A stretch of 64,000 nucleotides of DNA from Marasmius tenuissimus (taxonomy: Eukaryota > Basidiomycota > Agaricomycetes > Agaricales > Marasmiaceae). The stretch covers positions 1,426,001-1,490,000 of the forward strand of contig JAQOTA010000047.1 in NCBI GenBank assembly GCA_029532415.1, read 5' to 3'. This document shows, piece after piece, positions 47,101-57,659 of the stretch. Under the pieces are notes generated by a model. That model saw only the letters and a list, made by a program, of their open reading frames with translations, was not told the origin of the DNA and searched no databases. Each line of letters begins with the position of its first letter. Position 1 is the first letter of the stretch. The translations under genes were made by a program, and so were the position numbers.

Positions 47101-47695
47101 ACGAATGAGTACGTTCCTGATACATCTCGGCAGAGGATTTACTGATCGGATAGCTGTAACGAGGGCGGTAAATTGCATGAACAACGTCAACCGCCTTGAT
47201 GGTGTAGTCTCCTTGGAGAAACCACTTTACTATCAAGGTATGTTGGTTGGTGCAAGGGTTGGGAACGCCACAAGGGAAATTCTCGAAAAGGGCTTCAAGG
47301 AACATGCCGAGGTCAGGGAAATTTTCTTCTATAGTTGATAGAACTTTATCGAGCTGTCCCCATTTTGATTTGGGATAATCGCCAGGAGGATAATCGTAGC
47401 TGACAAAATTCATCGAAGGCATGGACTTGGCAGCTGAGCTCACGGAATTATCTCCTTCCTCATGATTATGAATCCCACCATGACCCTCCTCAAAATCTCT
47501 CTGGACTGGAGTATTCTCCACTACCTCCTGTTCTAATTCAACCTCATATTGCCCGCTGAGATTGATGGTTGCGGGTACGGAGGGTTGGGCGAGTGATGGT
47601 GTAGATGAGAAAACTGAAGTTCCTGGAATTTTTGGTCGCCTGGGACGTTTGCGCGGAGCAGGGGGTAGATTTTGGTGATTATAATGTGGATTCAT
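44104..47695 (-). pseudogene. DUF6589-family protein, degenerate
   Basis: Minus-strand gene starting near 47695 (an upstream in-frame ATG is at 47758). Exon 1 holds a proline-rich N-terminus and a CNACLAWYMTKCISC cysteine cluster. A 59-bp intron leads to IQVISLSVGLLSQN, GISIADSTIRQGL, then QQYVQVHEGGL, QLDDYQLGAFQLEPLID, VQPLGCNSEQEIETQG, WVGGDGATYAAI, IELWHTRATMLN, DTKSCDFYPTARTMTCSW, and the C-terminal block FVFAGSTNVNYVKYLLEM, GLEGHWLEGDLFQEHHNKW, LHTSPHLRNEYQTLL. Order and content match DUF6589, a basidiomycete-specific family of unknown function. It is damaged by TGA stops (45953, 45708), a frameshift near 46,470 and another near 45,800. The three conserved acidic strings (GGDGAT, IELWHT, EGDLFQEHHN) could be a nuclease-like triad; this is inference. 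Confidence 0.72.
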
Positions 47696-48357
47696 TGAGT
47701 ATGAATGTTTATTATTTAGAGATGAGCGCGTATGGAATAGACAGACGTAGGCAGACAAGTCAGAGATGTATCGAGGTGGGGGTAACCTGTAGAGATGAAA
47801 ACGAACGTACTAGCAGCAGGCATGATTGGTAAGGATTCCCATGATTCCTGATTGCCTTTTTGGGAGTGGGGCACAAATACCCCCACCCCATACAAGACTA
47901 GCGACTAGTCCCAACATCCTAGTCCCCATGAGAACAAAGCGGAAGGTAGTTTTATATGTACCAGACTTTGTAACCAATCACCAGCATGCCCGAGAGATTA
48001 GTGGCCATGGATAAGCTGAATGCCAATATTTGAAGCTTGTTACAAGTATCGGGGATGATGACAGGCCAATCATTCTGAGTGTAGCACTCAAAAAAGCCGA
48101 GCTATGTGGCTAGGGGGACGATATAGTTATGAGCCGCAAGGAAGAGGCGTCCTGAAGGAAGCAATCTTACCTGTTGTACCAAGTAGCAGTGAAACTGGAA
48201 TGTAAATCAACTTTCTGTTTTCCGGAAAGAGCTGCCAGACTCTTCAGAGAACAATGGCGTCTCCTAGTACAGTCTCCAGATAGATGTAAATTAGTCCAAG
48301 TCTTTGGGTAAATCAATGATCAGAAGTACTGTAACTAACTTCTAGAGGAAGCATGAC
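47696..48357. other. no gene recognised
   Basis: Upstream region of the DUF6589 gene. Short frames lack domains, and no TIR or duplication was found that would mark a unit border. Confidence 0.35.
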
Positions 48358-48949
48358 CTATATAACCGAGGCAAGGTGGCTGTGTGCATCAAGGAACGCC
48401 CATAAATTTTTGTCATAAGTCATCTTGGTCCCTTTGCCTAGGACTTCCTGGATGCCCCAAAAGCAAAGAAGTGTGATTCCCCAGAACTCAAATGATGACA
48501 TGACAAACATGACCAAAAGAGCACCTAACAGGACCATCTTTACCATGTGTTTACCTTCTTGTTGGCTGCGGATGTAGAGTTCGAAGACAGGGGGTATTGA
48601 GCTATGGCCATGCTCGTGTTGATTACCAGATAACATACCAGAGAATGCTAATCACAGACAGAAGGAGGATCAGATAAATTCCTATCAAGAGTGAACACAA
48701 AGCACCAGCGAAAAAAGAGCACAAAAAAGACGTACCATAGAATATAGCACCGGTCAATACCTTGACTATATCAAGGACAGCTTGTTTGGTGAAAATCAAA
48801 ATGAATGCCACATTGGTAGCAATATTAACCACTGTTTCCATACAAGCTAACGAGGGATATGAACTGTGAAGAAGCCTGGCAAGACACAAGGACTCAGTAC
48901 AAAAGAGGATGATGGGCACGAGGTTGAGGAAGTCAAACCCACGGGACAT
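48358..48949 (-). CDS. small multi-pass membrane protein, unknown
   Basis: On the minus strand an exon from 48949 (MSRGFDFLNLVPIILFC) with two to three hydrophobic stretches (NIATNVAFILIFTKQAVLDI) ends at a GTACGT donor. An acceptor about 80 bp on joins in frame to a second exon: SGNQHEHGHSSIPPVFELYI and MVLLGALLVMFVMSSFEFWG, ending HLASVI before a stop. About 165 aa with four or five membrane segments. I do not recognise a family. It may be the remnant of a longer gene. Confidence 0.4.
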
Positions 48950-49367
48950 TTAACTCGGGCAGGAAGTAGCGGGGTTACGTGCACTTACTCTCACTAAAGA
49001 CAAGCTTTGAAGCCTCGGCACTTAGCCATCAAGTTAAGTGGTCTTTCCCGTCAATTTTATCAACTCGTGGCCCCTATTACACTACCATGATCGACCCCAT
49101 CCTGGTAAGTCGGTCGATTAATAGGACCATATTAGCCACAGCCAAAGCCGTTCAATCAGGCGGGCACAGCTTATGTTAATGTATCGATCAATCACCGTTA
49201 GCTACAGGGACTACGCCACAACCAGATGCTATTTGGGCACATACCTAAGCACTCCAGTCTTACCAAGGCCTTCCAAGCCCGGAAAACGATATATTTCTAT
49301 AGGCTGTATTCTACCAACTAAATGCCGAATTGCATTCTGGAGTATTCACGATTCAGTCAACCTAATA
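48950..49367. other. no gene recognised
   Basis: AT-rich spacer to the pogo element. Confidence 0.35.
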
Positions 49368-52300
49368 CAGTCTTTAATCGTCATTTGGGATGCTATCATC
49401 ATTTGGGATATTCGACGCTCACGGCTCGTTTCCACGCCTTTTTCCATCGGACTTTTTTTGAATTCACTTTAAATATGTCTAGACATATCCTGAGAAGAGG
49501 TAGAGTATCTGGAGTTGATATGTGTCGAGTTGTGCTACAAAGATTGGTCTTTTTGGGCATTGCTCAAATATTGATATGACGATCGTGAGGGAGGACGGCA
49601 TTCAAAGCGGCTCGGCATTGGCTCTGATATTTTTCATGTCAATGTCAATGTTTTCCGATAGTTGACTAGGAGATAAGTAATGAGGGAGAGCCAGCATCTT
49701 GAAGCCGGACAAAAAATGAAAACGTTGAACGCGGAAGTGGATGTCACAGTTGGTTTGGGCCCGGCGGTACAACGGAGGACCTCCGCCGCCGACACAGTGA
49801 ACTCGCTATTGCTGTTGCTAGGGTATTCTAGCATCCATATCCTCAGTACTTCTCCTCAATCGAACAATCAACATGCGTCACGCAAAATCAGAGAACAAGA
49901 AGAAGCGAGACTTTGCGAAGCTGCGAGAAGAGTACATGAACCGAGCGGTTGAGATTTGGAAGGCACAACAAGGGAAACCAAATCGGCGTTCTCTTCGAGG
50001 GATATGCGACGACATGCAGATGAAATGCCGAGTCGACACAGGAAAGTCCATTAGACTCTCGGATAGTACCCTGCAGAGACAAATTGGAGGAGGTAGAAGT
50101 CATGCCGAGGCAAAGGAGGAGCAGAGATGGCTGGATAATGCAGAGACAGAGCTTCTGATTGAAGAAGTGATTCACTACACTCAGCGCGGATTTCCTTTGA
50201 ATCACCGCCGGCTGAAGGAGCACGCAGATGCAATTGCGAGAGCACGCCATGGCAATGCCTTTCCTGAGGAAGGGGTTGGCAGATGTTGGACACAACGTTT
50301 TGTTTCCGACCACTACAAGCGAATTGGAACATACTGGACACACTCATTGGAGCACAAGCGCGCACGCGCAGTCAACCCAGCCAATAATGAGCATTATTTT
50401 CGGTTGCTCAAGGATACTATTGATGGCGAGGGAGGCAGTGATGTGATACCCCCCAAGTTGATCTACGGAGCAGACGAAACAGGCTTACAGAAGGGTATTG
50501 GTCAGAAGTCAAGAGTTATTGGGCCTGCAAGGAGGAAGATTCAGCATGAGCAGCACAGTGGAGACAGAGAAAATATCACCGTCATTGTCACAATATGTGG
50601 CGATGGAACCTCAACTGCACCGGCTGTAATCTACAAGGGGAGTGGGTACCAGGCAAGTTGGAAGCAAGATAATCCTCTGAATGCATCGTGAGTTGTGCCC
50701 CTCAGTCGAGTGTTATGATTCCTCACCATTCTGTAGGCTGGGTTATTCGAAGAAGGGCTACACAGATGGAAAGATCGGTCGCGCATGGATTCAACATTTT
50801 GACCAGGAAACCTGAGCAAAGGCAAATGGCCGACGAAGGCTGCTTCTAGTTGATGGCCATGCGTCCTACTACACTCGAGATTTCCTTAGTTACGCTCGGG
50901 AGAATAGGATAGAGGTGCTGGGATATCCGTCGCACAGCACTCACATCTACCAAGGCCTTGACGTTGTGATATTTGCTGTCACGAAGAAGAGCTACACGAA
51001 CGTACGAGATCGATGGGAACAAGAGGGACACGTGGTTGACAAGACAAACTTCTTGAAAATATACGCAGAGGCTCACCTGATGTCTTTGACCCCAGACAAC
51101 ATTAAGGCGGCCTTCCGAAAGACTGGTGTCATCCCATTTGATCCGGGAGTTATCACCGCAGCAATGATGGCACCCAGTACAAGTACGTCTACACGGTCAG
51201 CGGGCCCTGTATGTGAGCCATCTCCTGTACGGATTATGGCGAGCATGATGACAGACTACATCGACCACGTGGCTGCCTTTGAAGAGAAAGAGCGGGGATC
51301 TGTACAGGACATGTCAGCGACTGAGATGCAGATGGAGGCTGAAGAGTCATTACCTGGTCCTTCAACACCATATGTGGTGCGGAATGCAGTCGATGACCTG
51401 CGTAACTCGTCTGCTGGTTTTCTGTTCACGCCAACGCCCCTTCACTCCTCCTCCAAGCTGCCATCACGACCGACGCAGAAGATCTCTCCGAAAAAGAGAC
51501 GTTACAGAGATCTCGTAGACAAACCTACAAGAACCAAGCATGAGCACGACCTCCGAGATGCTCTTATTGAGTCCAATGCACGGGACGAAGCACGCAAGGA
51601 TGCCATGATTGGGATGCAGGGTGCTATGGTTCTGTCGAACATCTACGCAAGCCGAGCCAACAAGCAGCTAAACGCGAGGGAGAAGAAGCAAGAAAAGGTC
51701 AGCAAAAAGCGGATAATGGGCGATGGGAAATCAAACCTGTTCACCGGCGATGAATTCTACAAGCGAGTTGTTCAGCACGAAGAACAACAAGAGCAAGATG
51801 CCATGGAAAAAGAAGAGCGAAGGAATGCACGAGAGGCATACGCTGAGACACTTTCAGATTGGAAGAAGGAAGTCGAGGCAGTGAAACAGAGAAACCAGAC
51901 GAAGAAGGAGAGATATAATGCAGACGTTGCTGCATGGGAACAGGAGAGGGACAGGGCAAAGATTGAACGGCGGAAGGCAGGGTGGACCAAGCCTAAGTGG
52001 AGGGAGGATTATAGGCCCGAGAAACAGCCAGTCCGACCAAAAAAGCCATCTCTCGAGGAGGAGGAAGAGGAGGAGGGGAGCAGCAGCGACGACGACGACG
52101 ACAACAGTTGATGAGCGGGGGGCGGGGTTGATTTTATTTGCCATCAATTTGCTCACTCCGATCCGACCGTTATCAGCGTGATAGTGTCACGTCCCAAATG
52201 GTGATTCCGGGGCTGATAACGAATTTTCCAACTGATAACATGATCCCTCATCCACTCCGTTCTCCATTGGCGTAATGAGCTGCTAAATATCTTGAACTAT

Positions 52301-52404
52301 GTTATACTTGTACCCTAGTAAGAAAAAACTGGGGGGATGTAATGACTATTGTATAACAAAACCTCAACCAAAATTTGATCGTCCCAAATGACGATTAAAG
52401 ACTG
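49368..52404 (+). mobile_element. end-to-end pogo/Fot1-type DNA transposon, 3,037 bp
   Basis: The left end CAGTCTTTAATCGTCATTTG is matched in inverted form at the right end over 24 bp; a TA dinucleotide flanks each side (49366-49367, 52405-52406). CAGT ends with a TA target are typical of pogo elements. Each end carries a second copy of the TCATTTGGGA or CCCAAATG motif, a probable transposase-binding site. Confidence 0.9.
49873..52111 (+). pseudogene. pogo-type DDE transposase, one nonsense codon
   Basis: Two exons (49873-50687, 50737-52111) with a 49-bp intron. The N-terminus has a psq-like helix-turn-helix region (SLRGICDDMQMKC, RLSDSTLQRQIGGG), then a CENP-B-type HTH domain (LLIEEVIHYTQRGFPLNHRR, GVGRCWTQRFVSDH). 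The DDE catalytic domain has its acids at YGADETG, LLLVDGHAS and YQGLDVVIF (DDD type). A long basic and then acidic C-terminus (EEEEEEEG, DDDDD) follows. The frame is interrupted only by TGA at 50813-50815, just before the second catalytic strand. Otherwise the protein is complete, about 738 codons. Confidence 0.88.
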
Positions 52405-53587
52405 TATCAATATGCATCCTGTGTATGGCAATTGTTTGGAAATGGAAACCACTCTTAGCACAGCTCAGTCAAGATGGGTAGAAACTGAGGGATTAACTTG
52501 CATTCTATTTGCCAAGTTCTTCATAATAAGAATACATTGAAAACTCCTATCCTTTTGTTGTCTTGTGGACCGTATTGGGAGGTAGGCACGAGACTTTCTT
52601 CTGATCAGTGGCTGTGAACATACTTATGGTGCTACAAAATCCACTGTCAAGGCCATCTTTTGCACCAGCAACACAGCGGTTCCGTTTCTGTCTAGTCCCT
52701 CCTTATTCTTCAAATCCACTTCCAAATTTTGTGCCCTCCGCGAGGACTGACAGACTACACTCAAGTCGGCTACCCAATCAATAGGAAAACGGAGCTTGCG
52801 AGGTCTTGAGAATTGGGGCGGGTAATTGAATGAGCCCTCATGTTGACTCAGTGGCTGAGGGATGCCTCGGTCGTTGCAACGTTTGATCTGTATATTGACT
52901 CTTCCAGTACTTTGATCACTGTACTGCTCTGCTTATTCAATATTGGGCTCTTGAATCGGACATCTTGAAAATGACGCCTCACATGAAAAAATCAGGGAAT
53001 GAGTATTGATTGAACAGGTGGCCCTATATGCATGTTTCTGGATGTGCAATGAACACCGAATCGCCAACAGGGGACTATCAAAAGCACAGACGACACGGTA
53101 GACTAGCTGCCACAGAACGGTATTCCATCTCTGATAAAAATGTACGTGAGGGAGTGTTTTGAACTAAAGTACTCGGTAGTGAATTGGCCAGGCCATTAAT
53201 CCCCACCAATTGCAAGTCAGAGCTACCAAACCATCATCAAACAATTGATTTCAAGAACAGGGGCTTAAATTCTCCTACTAAAACTGCATTGAATGAAATC
53301 TACGTATGTCTAGACAGCCGCCTTTGCTGTGAAATGTCAAAGGGCTGTGAGGCATATAATTGATCCAGGCCACGGCGTAAACGGGCATAGATATCTGGAG
53401 TGGTGAACATCGCGTACATATATCTTCATGGGGCTGTGCTGCAGATAACTCGACTCATCACTCCATTTACTTGGCATTGAGGGCGGGAGGTATTGACACT
53501 TTACTACATTGAGAACCTGAGGCTTAGGTTCATGTCCTGTGCAACTTCGCAAGTTTTAATTTCTGTGATTCCTGTGTACCGTAAACC
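52405..53587. other. no gene recognised
   Basis: 1.2 kb of AT-rich sequence without recognisable frames. Confidence 0.35.
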
Positions 53588-54333
53588 TGTTACATCCATG
53601 CATCTTACCCTGGTCTATCTTACCTAGTCACATCACACTTGGCTATTCACAACACTTCCAGACCCATTCCGGGTACTTCCGGGCTATTATTCTAGTCCAT
53701 TCCAACACTATTCCATCCCTGGCACTCAACCTTCACTTCTGCGGTTCAGTCTCTTACACCAAGTCCATCCCCGGAACCTCTACTACTTCCGCCTCCGCTT
53801 CCAGGACTCTTTCACCTTTCATTCTGACTTGTTCTGACTTACTTATCTCCGACTTCCGAGATATTCCCACGCTCACTTATTCTATTCATATTTTCATTCC
53901 ATCACGCACTTATTCATTTCCAGTTCATTTCCCTTCCGGTACATTTCTCCCCGTATTTGACTTCCATATGATACATCAACCTTTCCTGCACTTGACTCAC
54001 TTATGATTCATTCATTTACTATAACCCTATATAAGCTCTATACTTCTATCCTGTATCTTTAGACTCGAAATCAATCAGAATCACCCTGGATCAACCAGGA
54101 CTCACCTGGATAATTCTCTATTATGTCTTTCCTTCTCTCTCACAACTTGTCCTCTTAGTCTAGTAGAAGGACAGCTCAGTTCATGGTGCTGTTGGCGAAA
54201 CCTTCAGCTACTGTCTGCTCTAGATCCGTTGCTCCCACACTCCTTCATCTTATCTCTTTCCTATCCATCTATCCGACAGCATATAAAACCCCATATCTTA
54301 TCTTATCCCTATCCGATCCGCACGATCCTAACA
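53588..54333 (+). repeat. solo LTR, Ty3/Gypsy-type
   Basis: 746 bp, from TGTTACATCCATGC to GATCCTAACA, with a 5-bp duplication AAACC (53583-53587 and 54334-54338). It is related to, but clearly diverged from, the LTRs at 38692 and 61575. Confidence 0.9.
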
Positions 54334-55230
54334 AAACCACCAATCATCTTTTCAAGGGGTGTCTCCATGGTCAGGGAAATGATTAAAGCATACAACAAGG
54401 TGGAGTCCACACCGTACCATTACCCACGACTGCGAACTTCAATTAGTGATGGTCCAACTCTCACCCTGTCTTACCCTCACTGTGCTCCTCATAATCTTGT
54501 GGACCATTTCATGCGATAGGTGAGATTGAGCCCTGACTCATGGCTCCAATGTCAGTAAACACTCGCTCAGAGCCTATGCACTCCCGACTTCAGTCGAAGG
54601 CATGAATACAATGCCATCAGCTGAACCGTTCGTCGGTAACCCATTTGGGATCCACCCTTCCTGTATTTTTTGGGTATGTGCTTCTTCCTATGCCACTTGA
54701 GACAGTTCCGAATCCTTGGTGTCACCTTCTCTTGGCCAATTTTCGCTTCCCTAAATTGAATCCTTTGTTTGAGGGCACTGACTTTGTGGCTAAATAGTGT
54801 TGTAGGAGAGGAAGACACGACGAAACGTAACTTTGAAGACATTCTGTAGGGGAATTTAATCATTTCGGGCCATGGCCGAGTCGTTTGTTATTGTTGCTAA
54901 TGCTCTTTGTTCCCTTTCTCCCTCTCCCTCTTTCTTACGCGCCTTTTCTTGCCATGGACAGGTATAGAATGTTATTACAGACATCCTTAGGACTAGTCTA
55001 TGTTCTTGTATTAATCAGACACTGGACAATAGCAACGTACCTGATTTTGAGGCGACGGTGTCGAAGTGAATTGAGGCGAGCAGGAGTAGAACAGAATTAG
55101 AGCATTGTGAATGGGTCAAAGTTTCCCGCACAGTGGGAGACCAAAGTAATCCAGACAGGCTGTTCAACTTTATTGTTGTTCTAAATCTAGAAGAAGTAAG
55201 AATTTAGATCGCTCTTTGTGATTGTGTTTG
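54334..55230. other. no gene recognised
   Basis: A few short frames (54567-54863 minus, 54885-55100 plus) without domains; probably transposon debris. Confidence 0.3.
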
Positions 55231-56504
55231 AGTCTAGTCTTGTAGTTTTGTGGGAGGGGCGCAGTGGCACGTGTTTTTGATTGACCTAATCATGTACTGG
55301 GAAACTGCGGCACAGCAACAGTGGATTTATTTCGCTGCTCAATGACCATCAGATGTCTCAAGAGAGCTCTTGGAGTCCTTCACAAGAGTACCGAGCATGT
55401 TTGTTACTCATTGGTGGGGTCACCATGAGGCCATTCCTTTTTGGCGGACGGGCACTATTGTGGTGGCCATGCAAACGCAGCCATCAGATTGGTCGAAGGT
55501 ACATGATTAGGTAATCCAAAACGGCCCCACTGCACCCCCCCTAACAAAACACCAGACTACATTCACACACATTGCTTGCGATTGTCAGTGTGTATCGTAC
55601 TCGAGACTAGTCTGAGTTGTGCTTATTCACATTCCTTGCACCTCAAAGCAACTATCTGAATCTATTGCGGGGGGGTAGGGTTGTCAACGGTTGGGCGGAA
55701 CCGGCAGTTTGAACCGCCCAGTTCTGGACCGAACCAGACTGTGTAGCGTTGCCAATGGCTCGAGTCCAGAGTCGATGGGTACAACCGATCTCTCATAAAG
55801 AGGCACAGAAGACAGCCAGAAGCTTTTTGATGGTGTTTGGAAGTAACGTTGACAGCAACGAAGCGGGCTGGTTCAGGGGACATCCGGGAATGGGCCGGAG
55901 TGCTTTAGTTTTTATTATTCGGATATGCCAGATTCAGCGATCATATGTTTTTTTGAGCCTGACGTGACTACCATCCCCTTGAGCTCAGAAATTAGCAGAA
56001 AATTTGCATAACAAGACAGTACGAGTCTCTTTCAAGGTGTCAACAGTACCAACATCAGACATGCATCATGCAAGCTTAATTAGGCTGTGCCCAGTGGCCC
56101 ATGGAACCATACTCTGAACTAGTCTTGAGTATCCAGACAACAATACACACTGACGATTGCAAGCGATGTGCATGTATGTAGTCTGGTGTTTTGCTAGGGG
56201 ACGTGTAGTGGGAGCGTTTTTTGATTAGCTAATCAAGTACCTCCAACCAATGTGATCACCGTGTTTGCACAGCCACCAAGGTAGCGCTCAACTGACCTTG
56301 AGCGCCGAAAGAAAATGGACCCCGATGGTGAGTGCAAAACATAGCCGGAACACTTGGGTATGGTCTTGCTGATCTCTCCGAGTTTTTTTAGGGTTATCAA
56401 GAGGCCAAACAACCCCACTATTGTGCTGCCGCTTCTTCCAGGTACATGATTAGGTAATCAGGAAAGCGTCCCACTGTGCCCCCCTCACAAAACTACAAGA
56501 CTAA
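55231..56504. repeat. cluster of four alternating inverted copies of a ~65-bp repeat
   Basis: Copies at 55231-55297, 55498-55560, 56181-56241 and 56441-56504 alternate in direction. Each has the core GTACATGATTAGGTAATC followed by CCCACTG..CCCC and ACAAAAC. The middle pair is an inverted repeat extending over about 115 bp (55498-55615 against 56110-56241), so it could be the two ends of one foldback-type element. No target duplication was found. Confidence 0.65.
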
Positions 56505-56800
56505 CTCTGACCTTGCTCTGAACATCAACACGGTTGACAAGCTCACTGGTATCTGGATTCCCACATTGCGAGGACGATAAATTAATTCCGTAGGACATGC
56601 GCCTGAAGACTTACTACTGGCAAGAAGGGGGAACAAGAGAAAGTTGTGAGGCCAACCCGAACGTGCTGAATATGCACCGTCTATTGACTACTAGTACTTG
56701 AAGGGGCAGGAATATCTCGATCATTGATACTTAGAGTCAGAAGTCTGGACAGTGAATCTAGGTATTCCTCATGTGGGTGTACACCAAGGCACCAAACAAC
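56505..56800. other. no gene recognised
   Basis: Spacer before the Copia LTR fragment. Confidence 0.3.
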
Positions 56801-57120
56801 TGTTGAATCCGTGGACTATTATTAGATCCCGGTATATCCGAAGTCCCGGTTCATACTTCCCATCATTGTATTATGCGGGACAATGCATTCGCTATTGTTC
56901 TATTATTCATTGTTCACTATGCTCATATGTACAATTTCTATTGTCGTCCTTATATGGTAACTCTATTGTATCTTCATGTATATAAGCTTGTAGTTCTCTA
57001 CCTGAATCTACAGTGTGCTTGAGCTTCTATGTCTCGCCTCTATCTCTCTAAACTCTTCTCTGGTAAGTAGTAGTGTAGCCATGTTGTAGTCCTCTGCGCT
57101 AGGTGTCATGCCAGCTCAAA
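56801..57120 (+). repeat. Copia LTR fragment, plus orientation
   Basis: Begins TGTTGAATCCGTGGAC and matches the Copia 3' LTR at 57291-57617 in inverted orientation over about 315 bp, but ends imperfectly (GCTCAAACT instead of GCTCATCAACA). No flanking duplication. Confidence 0.85.
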
Positions 57121-57290
57121 CTGCCTGATAAATGAACCAGTTGACAGTCTCACGGGCACAAGAGATATTTATCTGTTATGCTCACCATTGTTATTGAAGG
57201 ACCCATTACAGGCCTACCTATCTGTGTCGCACAATGCCGCATAACCAACACATTTTCAGCATGTTTTGTGAGCCCAAGAGGGAGGGCGGT

Positions 57291-57617
57291 TGTTGATGAG
57301 CCGGCATGACACCTAGCGCACAGGACTACAGCATGGCTACACTACTACTTACCAGAGAAGAGTTTAGAGAGGTTAGAGGCGAGACATAGAAGCTCAAGCA
57401 CACTGTAGATTCAGGTAGAGAACTATGAGCTTATATACATGAAGATACAATAGAACTACCATATAAGGACGACAATAGAAATTGTACATATGAGCATAGT
57501 GAACAATAGACAAATGGAACAATAGCAAATGCATTGTCCCGCATAATACAATCTGCGGGAAGTATGAACCGGGACTTCAGATGTACTGGGATCTAATTAT
57601 AGTCCACGGATTCAACA
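57291..57617 (-). repeat. 3' LTR of the Copia element
   Basis: 327 bp bounded by TGTTGATGAG and GATTCAACA on the plus strand. A purine-rich tract (minus strand AGTGAGGGGGTG, 57618-57629) abuts it on the internal side, as a polypurine tract should. Confidence 0.88.
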
Positions 57618-57659
57618 CACCCCCTCACTAAGGGCAGCTGAAAAGCACATCTGAGCGAA

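Noticed and set aside
44464..47832. Plus-strand frames opposite the DUF6589 gene
   Set aside because: Shadows of the minus-strand exons, which carry all the conserved strings.
56801..57120. Reading the inverted Copia LTR fragment as a complete solo LTR
   Set aside because: The right end is degenerate and the flanks show no 5-bp duplication.
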